Assembly (NCBI GenBank): GCA_038241095.1
Contig: JBBRGB010000070.1
Coordinates: forward strand, 1 to 14,503
DNA length: 14,503 bases
Direction: 5' to 3'
Source: JBBDMX01 sp038241095
Lineage (GTDB): Bacteria > Planctomycetota > Phycisphaerae > Phycisphaerales > Phycisphaeraceae
Positions 1 through 7,216 of the stretch are shown here, in pieces. The translations under genes and the position numbers were made by a program. A model generated the notes under the pieces. It was not told the origin of the DNA. It ran no database searches and saw only the letters and a program-made list of their open reading frames with translations. The stretch's first letter is position 1. Every line of letters starts with the position of its first letter.

Positions 1-738
1 CCCGGCATCGATGTGGATGTCGCCGCGCCCGGATCAACCCCCGAGGCCACGGTTGAGGCATTCACCGGGTTACGGGTTTTCAACGACTTCCGGCAGGACG
101 ACAAAGACGGGCTTCTCGGCGGCGCGAGCGTGCCGCAGAAGAAGAGCGATTCGATTGACAACTTCATCGTCTTCACCGACGCCACCAGCCCAGACATCCG
201 CCTGACTCAGGGCGCGGGGAACCGCACCAACTCCGGCGAGTTCACAACGGTCGGGACGTCCGGAGGCCAGTCGCAGAAGTTTGTTAATCAAGCCCTGGCC
301 GATCTCGCCTCCCTGGCCATTGACTTCGGATCGTTCAACTTCGGTGATGACGGCTTGGTGGGTGGCACTGGCTCCAATGCGGACAGCTTCGACGGCAGCG
401 CTTTGTACGTCAAGGCGGCGGCCTTCACCCTGTCGAACATCCGTCTCGGTTCCGTCGCCACGGTCACCTTCTTCGACCCCAACGACAACCTCATTAGCAC
501 ACAAGTCGTCACCGGCACCGTCGCCAGCGGGGACTACACCGATGCCTACTTCGGCCTGATCAATCAAACCGTCGGCATCGGCCGGATCGTGATCTCCCGC
601 ACCCCCACCGCCGCCGCGGAAGACACGCCATTGCATGACCTTGCCTTCGGCCCCGCTGTCCTTGTTCCCGAACCGGCTTCGCTAGCGCTGCTGGGCTTGG
701 GTGGCCTGATGCTGCTTCCCCGGCGGCGACGGGCGTGA
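1..738 (+). CDS. PEP-CTERM sorting domain protein, 5' end outside window
   Basis: The reading frame is open from the first base, so the visible 245 residues are the C-terminal part of a longer protein whose signal peptide lies upstream. A GTG at 13 could be an internal start, but no ribosome binding site supports it. The last 24 residues are a textbook PEP-CTERM tail: a VPEPASLALLGLGG segment with the Pro-Glu-Pro triad, a hydrophobic stretch and the basic end PRRRRA. In this family the tail directs the exported protein to an exosortase, which is thought to cleave it at the envelope. The body is rich in Gly, Ser, Thr, Asp and Asn with alternating hydrophobic residues, as in secreted beta-sandwich proteins; I recognise no catalytic motif. 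It is followed by a hairpin and a pseudopilin-like gene, an order echoed near 11578-12500. The sorting tail is certain; the protein's function is unknown. Confidence 0.85.
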   Translation, partial: PGIDVDVAAPGSTPEATVEAFTGLRVFNDFRQDDKDGLLGGASVPQKKSDSIDNFIVFTDATSPDIRLTQGAGNRTNSGEFTTVGTSGGQSQKFVNQALADLASLAIDFGSFNFGDDGLVGGTGSNADSFDGSALYVKAAAFTLSNIRLGSVATVTFFDPNDNLISTQVVTGTVASGDYTDAYFGLINQTVGIGRIVISRTPTAAAEDTPLHDLAFGPAVLVPEPASLALLGLGGLMLLPRRRRA

Positions 739-753
739 TTCGCTTGGATCTTT

Positions 754-784
754 GCGATGGGACGCTTAAACGGCGTTTCATCGC
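754..784 (+). terminator. Hairpin after the PEP-CTERM gene, probable terminator
   Basis: Starting 15 bases after the stop codon, a 12-base arm (754-765) pairs with 773-784 across a 7-base loop. Ten pairs are Watson-Crick and two are G-U. The hairpin is followed by GTTTGGTATT rather than a clean T run, so it may be an imperfect intrinsic terminator or an mRNA-stabilising structure. It separates the PEP-CTERM gene from the next gene. Confidence 0.5.
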
Positions 785-899
785 GTTTGGTATTGGGGTA
801 AGGGAGAGGCCGGGTTGACCCTTGGTACTCCCCGGCTCAACGTACCAGGTCAAAGCGGCTCGTGGACTCTTTGGTGTCATCCTTGCATAGGTTTGGCCG

Positions 900-1682
900 A
901 TGCCCCAGAAGAATCGACACGGTTTTACGCTCATCGAACTGCTGGTGGTCATCAGCATCATCGCGCTGTTGATTGCCCTGTTGTTGCCGGCGCTGGGGGC
1001 GGCTCGTGAGGCGGCCCGCGCTGGCCTCTGCATGAACCATCAGCGGCAGATCGTCATGGCGCAGATGCTCTATGCCAGCGACTATCGTGACGTTTACAGG
1101 GCCGCAAAATGGGCCGGTTCGGGCGATAACCTCACGGACTGGCCCGAAGCGCTGACCTCCCAACGCCTGGCCTACTTGGGAAGCAGTTGCGATGGCGACA
1201 AGGGAACGCTCCCGGCTGTGCTGGTTTGCCCCTCCGAGACGATCTCCACACCGCACATCGGCGAACTTTGCACGGGCAACAACTTCACCTACGGCTACAA
1301 CCGAACTTGGCCCTGCTTCATTCCGCTGGGCATCGTCGCCGGAAATAGCGGCCCGCCATCGAACAAGGCTTCCTCGCATCCGCCCGGACGCGCGTTCTAC
1401 CTGGAGCGTGGCGCGGATGCTTATCTCTCGCCATTCGATCATTCGGAAACCCGACTTCGCTTTCGCACCGACCAATGGAACATTGTGCCCGATGCCATCA
1501 CCTTCGGATTCTTCGCCTTCCGCCACGGCAGTCGGGGCGATGAGGTGGTCAGCGGCGTGACCATTCCCACGGGCACGCAAAACATCAGTTACGTGGACGG
1601 CAGCGTCAAAGCCGTCAAGGCCCAAACCGTCTTTCAGGCTTACTACGACTACGGGAATCAGTATCACGATCATCTCCGGTAG
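900..1682 (+). CDS. Pseudopilin-like protein with prepilin N-terminal cleavage/methylation motif
   Basis: This encodes 260 residues. The N-terminus is a type IV prepilin signal: a short basic leader ending in Gly8, then FTLIELLVV with the conserved Glu at mature position 5, and a single hydrophobic helix to about residue 30. A prepilin peptidase should cut between Gly8 and Phe9. The globular part has a VCPSE motif near residue 115 and ends with a YVDGSVKAV segment, matching the C-terminal VDG feature of planctomycete pseudopilin-like proteins; the usual His nine residues before DG is not at the canonical spacing. The ATG at 900 is chosen because it gives a leader of standard length; no good Shine-Dalgarno is visible. 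The protein probably sits in the inner membrane as a minor pseudopilin of a type II secretion-like or pilus machine. Function beyond that is unknown. A paralogue lies at 11730. Confidence 0.85.
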   Translation: MPQKNRHGFTLIELLVVISIIALLIALLLPALGAAREAARAGLCMNHQRQIVMAQMLYASDYRDVYRAAKWAGSGDNLTDWPEALTSQRLAYLGSSCDGDKGTLPAVLVCPSETISTPHIGELCTGNNFTYGYNRTWPCFIPLGIVAGNSGPPSNKASSHPPGRAFYLERGADAYLSPFDHSETRLRFRTDQWNIVPDAITFGFFAFRHGSRGDEVVSGVTIPTGTQNISYVDGSVKAVKAQTVFQAYYDYGNQYHDHLR

Positions 1683-1719
1683 GCGCGGCAAATGAAAACG
1701 AGGCGCCTCGCGGCAACGT

Positions 1720-1725
1720 TATGAT
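1720..1725 (+). promoter_or_regulatory. Possible -10 element for valS
   Basis: TATGAT lies 37 bases upstream of the valS ATG and 37 bases after the preceding stop. No convincing -35 hexamer is found at normal spacing. A perfect 12-base palindrome, CGAGGCGCCTCG (1699-1710), sits just upstream and could be a site or a short hairpin. Weak call. Confidence 0.25.
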
Positions 1726-1762
1726 GGGTTGCTTTCGTTTTCCCGCTTTGAGAGTAGCCGTC

Positions 1763-4700
1763 ATGCCCAGTGAACTTGCCGCCCGTTACGCTCCCGCCGA
1801 GGTGGAGCCGTCGATTCTTGTCAAGTGGAACGAGTCCCGCGCCTTTCACGCCGACCCGGCTGAGACTTTGGAGCGGGGCAAGCCGCCTTACGCCGTGGTG
1901 ATTCCGCCGCCCAACGTGACCGCCGCGTTGCACATGGGCCACGCGCTGAACAACACTTTGCAGGACATTCTGGTGCGTTGGCGTCGCATGGCGGGTTACA
2001 ACGCCATGTGGATGCCGGGCACGGATCACGCCGGCATCGCCACGCAGACGGTGGTGGAAAAGCGTGTGCTGGCTGAGCAGGGCAAACGCCGCACCGACTT
2101 TGCCCGCGATGAGTTCGTGGCCAAAATCCAGGCCTGGAAAGACGAGTACGAAGCCACCATCACCAACCAGTTGAAAACGATGGGCTGCTCCTGCGATTGG
2201 GAGCGGCAGGCGTTCACCATGGACGGGCCGCGGGCCAAGGCCGTGCGTGAGGCGTTTTTCCGCCTCTTCAAAGATGGCCTGATCTACCGTGGCAAGCGGC
2301 TGGTCAACTGGGACCCCGCCACGCAGACGGCCCTGGCCGATGACGAGGTGGAAAACGAGGAGATCGACGGGCACTTTTATTACCTGCGCTATCCACTGGT
2401 GGATGCGGGGAAAAGGGCAGAGGGTGAGAGCCAGGCTTACGGCGAAAAGTATGTCACCGTGGCGACGACCCGGCCTGAAACGATGCTGGGCGACACGGCC
2501 GTGGCCATCAACCCGCGCGACCCCCGCGCCGCCGCTTTGCGGGGCCGCAAGGTGCTGCTGCCCATCGTCAACCGTGAAATCCCCATCATCGAGGACGACT
2601 ACGTGGTGCTGCCGGTGGAGTTCGGCGGAGACCCGGCCGACAGCAAGGCGCAATTCGCCACCGGCTTCCTTAAGGTCACGCCCGCCCACGACCCCAACGA
2701 CTGGGACATCGGCCTGCGCCACGGCCTGCCCGTTATCAACGTACTCTCACCCACCGCGAGCATCAGCAAGGATCACGGCTGGCCCGCCGAGGATTTCGCC
2801 ACCGGTGCTGATGAGTTGCGCAACCTTTTGGGCATGGATCGCTACGAGGCGCGGGAGACGATTGTCGAGTGGTTCCGAAGGGAGAAACTGCTGGCCGAGG
2901 TCAAGCCCTATCGGCACAGCGTGGGCCACAGCTACCGCAGCCATGTGCCCATTGAGCCGTATTTGAGCGACCAGTGGTACGTGGCCACGACCAAGGCGAT
3001 TAACGACGACCGCGCCAGTGATCTCGTCCCCGGCACCCAAGTCGCCGCCGACTCACTTGTCGGTTTAGCGCTCCGCGCCATGGAACCCACCCAGCGCGGC
3101 GGCGCGTACGGCGCGCGATCCCGCGAAACCGCCACCCACGACAACGAGCACCGCGACCGCCCGTGGGAAGGTTCGCTGCGGTTCATCCCGGAACGTTACG
3201 CCCGCAACTTCCAAGCGTGGCATGAAAACCCGCGCGACTGGTGCATCAGCCGCCAACTCTGGTGGGGGCACCGCATTCCGGTGTGGACGGGTTATTGGCC
3301 AAGTGGGAGCAACAAGTTCGAGGATTCACGGCGTAGATCCACTGTACGAATAAGCATCCTTTCCCAAGAACAGAATCAAGCAATAGCGATTCAGACATTT
3401 ATCGGGCAAGACCCCGGCTTACTAGCGGTCTGTGTCCCTCCCGGTAGAGAAGACATTGAGAGCGAGTTAGAAAAGGGCGGCTTTGTCCAAGACCCCGACG
3501 TCCTGGACACCTGGTTCTCCAGCGCCCTCTGGCCGCTCTCTACCCTGGGTTGGCCCGATGACACGGCCGAGCTTGCCGCGTGGAATCCCTCGGCCACGCT
3601 TTCCACGGCCCGCGAAATCATCACCCTCTGGGTCTCCCGCATGGTGATGTTCAACATCTACTTCCGCGACTGCCTGCCCTTCACGGATGTGTTCATTCAC
3701 GCCATGATTCAGGACGGCGATGGCCGCAAGATGTCCAAGAGCTTGGGCAACGGCGTGGACCCGTTGGACATCATCCACAGCCACGGTTCTGACGGCATGC
3801 GTTACACCCTGGCGCAGATGACCACGCAGACGCAGGATGTGCGCCTGCCCGTGCTGCGTGACGCCGCGACCGGCCGCAACACTTCGGATCGTTTTGACCT
3901 TGGGCGCAACTTCGCCAACAAGATTTGGAACGCGGTGCGTTTCGCCCTGTCGTATCTCAACGAGCAGCCCGCCGAGCCTCACGCCGACGCGCCGGCGGCG
4001 CAACTTTCGCTGGCGGATCGCTGGATTCTCTCCCGCTTGGCGCGGACGGTTCACGACACCAACGCCGCCCTCGAAGGCTTCGAGTTTTCCTCCTACGCGC
4101 AGGGGCTTTACGACTTCATCTGGCGCGACCTGTGCGACTGGTACATCGAGATCGTCAAGCCGACCTTGCGTGACAGCGTGGTGCAACGCGGAGTGCTTTC
4201 GGTCTGCCTAGATGTGTCGTTGCGGCTGCTGCATCCGGTGATGCCGTTTATCAGCGAGGCTTTGTGGGAGCCGCTGAACTGGGCCGCGCCGGATCGCGCC
4301 GCGCAGGTGCTGGGCAAGGGTGTGCCCGGCGTGGAGATTCCCGTGGGCAAGCTGCTGATCACTAGCGCCTGGCCCGTCGTGCCCGCGACGCTGATCGACC
4401 CCAACGCCGAGGAGGAGTTCGCCTTGGCGCAGCAGGTCATCACCGCCATCCGCCAAGTGAGGACGCAATACAAGGTTCCGCCCCGTCAGCAGGTTCCCGT
4501 CAGCGCCAAGGTTCCCCCGGCCTTGGCGCAAAAGGCGATCATGCGCGGGCTGTTGCTTGAGACGCTGTGCAATGTGAACGTCAAGGAGCTTGGGCCCAAG
4601 GTGGACAAGCCCGCCGATGCCGCCGTCGCGGCTGTGGGACAGATCGAAATCTACCTGCACGGCTTGATCCAGACGGACGCGGAAAAAGAGCGGTTGGGCA

Positions 4701-4867
4701 AGAAGCTCGATGAACTGGAGCGGAGCATTAAGACGCTGGAGGGTCGATTGGGCAACGCCAGTTACGTGGACAAGGCTCCGCCGCATTTGGTCAAGCAGAC
4801 CAACGATCAACTCGCCGCCGCCCAGGCCGAGGCGGTGAATCTGCGTGGTCAGATCGCCGCGCTGTAA
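1763..4867 (+). CDS. valS: Valine--tRNA ligase
   Basis: A class I aminoacyl-tRNA synthetase that charges tRNA-Val in the cytoplasm, 1034 residues against roughly 950 for the Escherichia coli enzyme. The HIGH signature appears as HMGH (residues 57-60) and KMSKS is intact (656-660). The editing (CP1) domain shows TTRPETMLGD from residue 235 and the KVTPAHDPNDWDIG segment, so it should deacylate Thr-tRNA-Val. WCISRQLWWGHRIP and DVLDTWFSSALWP flank the last part of the catalytic core. The anticodon-binding domain follows, then a C-terminal Lys/Glu-rich coiled coil (about 970-1034), the tRNA-binding arm of bacterial ValRS. An upstream in-frame ATG at 1721 would add 14 unconserved residues; the ATG at 1763 is preferred, with a weak GAGAG 8 bases upstream. 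The extra length comes mainly from an insert at about residues 415-468 and an extended linker at about 510-570, the latter coded by a low-GC patch. Very secure identification. Confidence 0.97.
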   Translation: MPSELAARYAPAEVEPSILVKWNESRAFHADPAETLERGKPPYAVVIPPPNVTAALHMGHALNNTLQDILVRWRRMAGYNAMWMPGTDHAGIATQTVVEKRVLAEQGKRRTDFARDEFVAKIQAWKDEYEATITNQLKTMGCSCDWERQAFTMDGPRAKAVREAFFRLFKDGLIYRGKRLVNWDPATQTALADDEVENEEIDGHFYYLRYPLVDAGKRAEGESQAYGEKYVTVATTRPETMLGDTAVAINPRDPRAAALRGRKVLLPIVNREIPIIEDDYVVLPVEFGGDPADSKAQFATGFLKVTPAHDPNDWDIGLRHGLPVINVLSPTASISKDHGWPAEDFATGADELRNLLGMDRYEARETIVEWFRREKLLAEVKPYRHSVGHSYRSHVPIEPYLSDQWYVATTKAINDDRASDLVPGTQVAADSLVGLALRAMEPTQRGGAYGARSRETATHDNEHRDRPWEGSLRFIPERYARNFQAWHENPRDWCISRQLWWGHRIPVWTGYWPSGSNKFEDSRRRSTVRISILSQEQNQAIAIQTFIGQDPGLLAVCVPPGREDIESELEKGGFVQDPDVLDTWFSSALWPLSTLGWPDDTAELAAWNPSATLSTAREIITLWVSRMVMFNIYFRDCLPFTDVFIHAMIQDGDGRKMSKSLGNGVDPLDIIHSHGSDGMRYTLAQMTTQTQDVRLPVLRDAATGRNTSDRFDLGRNFANKIWNAVRFALSYLNEQPAEPHADAPAAQLSLADRWILSRLARTVHDTNAALEGFEFSSYAQGLYDFIWRDLCDWYIEIVKPTLRDSVVQRGVLSVCLDVSLRLLHPVMPFISEALWEPLNWAAPDRAAQVLGKGVPGVEIPVGKLLITSAWPVVPATLIDPNAEEEFALAQQVITAIRQVRTQYKVPPRQQVPVSAKVPPALAQKAIMRGLLLETLCNVNVKELGPKVDKPADAAVAAVGQIEIYLHGLIQTDAEKERLGKKLDELERSIKTLEGRLGNASYVDKAPPHLVKQTNDQLAAAQAEAVNLRGQIAAL

Positions 4868-4903
4868 CCGTTCGGACCGCGTTTTTCACCGCGTTGAGAC
4901 GCC

Positions 4904-5686
4904 ATGCCGCGAATCAAGGATGACGCCATTGTGCTGCGTGAGACCGACTGGTCCGAGACCAGTCAGGTCGTCACGCTGTTGACCGCGACGCATGGCAAGG
5001 TGCGCGGTTTGGCCAAGGGTTCCAAGCGGACGAGTCCCTCTTCGGTCAGTCGTTACTCGGGCGGGTTCTCACCCCTGACCCGCGGGCAGATCGTCGGCGT
5101 CATCAAGCCCGCCACCGGCTTGGCGACACTGACGGAATGGGACTTGCAGGAACCCTACCCACACTTTCGCCGCGATCTGGACGCCTGGCACACGGGGCTT
5201 TATGCCGTGGACCTGGTCAACGCCATGCTGGCCGAGGACGACCCGCATCCAGAAACTTTCGAGGACCTGTCCCACCTCCTGTCTTCCTTGGCCGACGGGG
5301 ATGAAACGACCCGCGCGGCAGGGCTGCTGCGCTTTCAATGGGCCATGCTCCACGCTTGCGGTTTAGCGCCCCAACTGCACAAGGACGTTCACACGGACAA
5401 GCCCCTCCCCGACACAGGGCCGCTGCTCTTTGACCCCCAAGCCGGCGGATTGACAAACACGGGCCAAGGCGGCGGCCACGAAGATACCCCCGGCCCGTGG
5501 CGCGTTCGCCGCGATACGGTGACCCTGTTGCAATCGTTGACCGCGGCACATGCGACACTCACGGCGATGGAACACGCCAGCCTACAGCGCGGCAATCGCC
5601 TGCTCTGCGCCTACGCACGCTCGCTCTTGGATCGCCCCTTGCCCACCATGGCGCTGCTTCTCAACGGTGAAAAACGCACCCCTTAG
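4904..5686 (+). CDS. recO: DNA repair protein RecO
   Basis: RecO mediates loading of RecA onto SSB-coated single strands with RecR and anneals complementary strands in the RecF pathway. The 260-residue length is typical. The N-terminal OB fold shows the family pattern: KDDAIVLRETDWSETSQVVT, then HGKVRGLAKGSKR and the basic/aromatic stretch ending in GG. A helical domain follows with DLVNAMLAEDDPHPETFEDL. Many RecO proteins carry a four-cysteine zinc finger in the C-terminal part; here the equivalent region (near residues 150-180, around FDPQAGGLTN) has no Cys pairs, so the finger seems lost. The gene starts 36 bases after valS and probably shares its transcript. It ends 12 bases before the convergent aminotransferase gene. 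No obvious Shine-Dalgarno precedes the ATG; the start matches the family N-terminus. Confidence 0.92.
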   Translation: MPRIKDDAIVLRETDWSETSQVVTLLTATHGKVRGLAKGSKRTSPSSVSRYSGGFSPLTRGQIVGVIKPATGLATLTEWDLQEPYPHFRRDLDAWHTGLYAVDLVNAMLAEDDPHPETFEDLSHLLSSLADGDETTRAAGLLRFQWAMLHACGLAPQLHKDVHTDKPLPDTGPLLFDPQAGGLTNTGQGGGHEDTPGPWRVRRDTVTLLQSLTAAHATLTAMEHASLQRGNRLLCAYARSLLDRPLPTMALLLNGEKRTP

Positions 5687-5698
5687 CTCCACATCGCC

Positions 5699-7081
5699 TC
5701 ACGCCTTCTTGCGCATGGCTTGGCCGCCGAGCTTTTTGCCCACTTCCCACGCCGGGCCGGGGAACTTGTGGCAGTTGCCGATGACCACATCGAACGACGC
5801 CACGATGGCATCGACATCTTGGGCAGTCACCACCAAGGGGGGAATCAGTTTGATGACGTCCATGTTGTGCCCCGCCACCTGCGCCAGCACATGTTGATCC
5901 TTCAACAGCGGAATGAGAATCGCCTGAGGGAAAAGACTGGCGTTGAGTTTGTGCAACATGGCCCAGCCCATGCGCAGCATCATGCTCTTGGGTGGGCCAA
6001 ACTCCAAGGCGACCATCAAACCCTTGCCGCGGACTTCCTTGACCATCTCGTACTTCTCGCCGAGCTTGGCAAGTCCGGCCATGAGTCGTTGGCCCATTGC
6101 CGCGGAGTTTTCCACGAGCTTCTCATCCCGCAGCACCGCCAGCGTCGCCAAGCCCGCGGCCATCGCCATGTCATTTTGCCCGAAGGTCGTGGAATGCACC
6201 ACCGAACGTTCCATGCTGGAGAAACACTTTTCGTGAATCCAACGTTTGCTCAGCACCGCGCCGACGGGAACGTACCCTCCACTCAACCCCTTGGCGGTGA
6301 CCATGATGTCCGGCTCGACGCCCCAATGTTCGCAGGCGAACATCTTGCCCGTCCGGCCAAAACCGGTCTGCACCTCATCGGCGACAAAAAGCGTCCCGTG
6401 CTTGCGGCAAAGCTCCGCCACCCCGGCGAGATATCCATCGGCCGCGATGTTGACGCCCTTGCCTTGGATCGGCTCGACGATGAACCCGGCTACGTCCTTT
6501 TTCGCCAGTTCGCGTTCCAAGGCGGGCAGGTCATTAAAGGGGATTTTGGTGCAGGGTTCCAGCAGGCCGCCGAAGCCTTCACGGAACTCGGCGTTGCCGT
6601 TGACGGAGAGGGCACCGAGCGTCAGGCCGTGGAACCCGTGATCGCAGTAGAGGATGCGGGAGCGACCGGTGGCGACGCGGGCATATTTCAAGGCGGTTTC
6701 GACGCCCTCGGCCCCGCTGTTGGTGAAGAACACGGTGTCGAGATCGCCCGGCGCAAGCTTGACCAACTCCGCGGCCAACATGCCGCTGAGACGGTACGCG
6801 CCCATCTTCAGCAAGTTGGGCAAGTCGAGGTCCATCGCGTCTTTGAGCGCTTGCCGCACGGTGGGATGGTTTCGTCCCACGTTGAAAACGGCATAACCGC
6901 CCAGGCAGTCGATGTAGCGGGTGCCGTGCTGATCCCAGAGGTAGGCCCCCTGGCCCTTGGTGTAAAGCACATCGAAACCGATGGTGCGCAGCACCTTGGC
7001 GAAGGAGGGATTGATGTGGGCTTCGATGAGATCGAGCTGTCGCCCCTCATTGGCGGCGATGGCGGCTTTGAGATCGAACAT
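5699..7081 (-). CDS. Class III PLP-dependent aminotransferase (acetylornithine/putrescine type)
   Basis: A 460-residue cytoplasmic aminotransferase of fold type I, subgroup III. Visible marks are the NSGAEGVETALK phosphate-binding loop (about residues 121-132), the HGFHGLTLGALS segment, FVADEVQTGFGRTG with the cofactor-binding Asp (residue 235) and Gln (238), and the Schiff-base lysine in TAKGLSGGYVPVG (Lys264). The N-terminal GRNHPTVRQAL and C-terminal VIKLIPPLVV segments resemble the ornithine, putrescine and related omega-aminotransferases more than the glutamate-semialdehyde mutase branch, but the amino donor cannot be fixed from sequence alone, so no symbol is given. A longer frame reaches 7162; the ATG at 7081 is chosen because family similarity begins just after it (MFDLKAAIAANEG) and the extra 27 residues are rich in Pro, Ser and Arg. 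It is convergent with recO and preceded by a repeat hairpin that separates it from the anti-sigma gene. Confidence 0.92.
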   Translation of the reverse strand: MFDLKAAIAANEGRQLDLIEAHINPSFAKVLRTIGFDVLYTKGQGAYLWDQHGTRYIDCLGGYAVFNVGRNHPTVRQALKDAMDLDLPNLLKMGAYRLSGMLAAELVKLAPGDLDTVFFTNSGAEGVETALKYARVATGRSRILYCDHGFHGLTLGALSVNGNAEFREGFGGLLEPCTKIPFNDLPALERELAKKDVAGFIVEPIQGKGVNIAADGYLAGVAELCRKHGTLFVADEVQTGFGRTGKMFACEHWGVEPDIMVTAKGLSGGYVPVGAVLSKRWIHEKCFSSMERSVVHSTTFGQNDMAMAAGLATLAVLRDEKLVENSAAMGQRLMAGLAKLGEKYEMVKEVRGKGLMVALEFGPPKSMMLRMGWAMLHKLNASLFPQAILIPLLKDQHVLAQVAGHNMDVIKLIPPLVVTAQDVDAIVASFDVVIGNCHKFPGPAWEVGKKLGGQAMRKKA

Positions 7082-7164
7082 GGTGGAACTCGGTGGGCGT
7101 GACCGGACAGTGGCCGGTTGTCCCGTGGGGGTGCGTAGGGGCGATTCTACCAAGCCCAGCAAAA

Positions 7165-7211
7165 GGCTTGAGGCTTGAGGCTTGAGACTCGAAACTCAAG
7201 ACTCAAGACTT
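7165..7211. repeat. Heptamer tandem/inverted repeat, possible terminator of the anti-sigma gene
   Basis: Three tandem copies of GGCTTGA (7165-7185) are followed by GACTCGA, AACTCAA, GACTCAA and GACTT, which run as inverted copies of the first units. The two sides can fold into an imperfect hairpin of about 14 pairs around ACTCGAAA. On the minus strand it begins only 5 bases after the stop codon of the anti-sigma candidate and is followed by CCTTTTGC, so it could end that transcript. It sits 84 bases upstream of the aminotransferase start. Confidence 0.75.
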
Positions 7212-7216
7212 CCCCC

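Noticed and set aside
837..1691. 284-codon minus-strand open frame
   Set aside because: Antisense to the pseudopilin gene at 900-1682, whose N-terminal motif is unmistakable.
1670..2722. 350-codon minus-strand open frame
   Set aside because: Antisense shadow of the start of valS, with no recognisable motif.
3301..3480. Frameshift or pseudogene in valS at the low-GC patch
   Set aside because: The frame stays open through the patch and re-enters conserved sequence (VQDPDVLDTWFSS) correctly, so the gene appears intact.
5720..7102. 460-codon plus-strand open frame
   Set aside because: It lies exactly opposite the well-conserved class III aminotransferase; its translation shows no family features and its openness follows from the GC-rich codon bias of the real gene.
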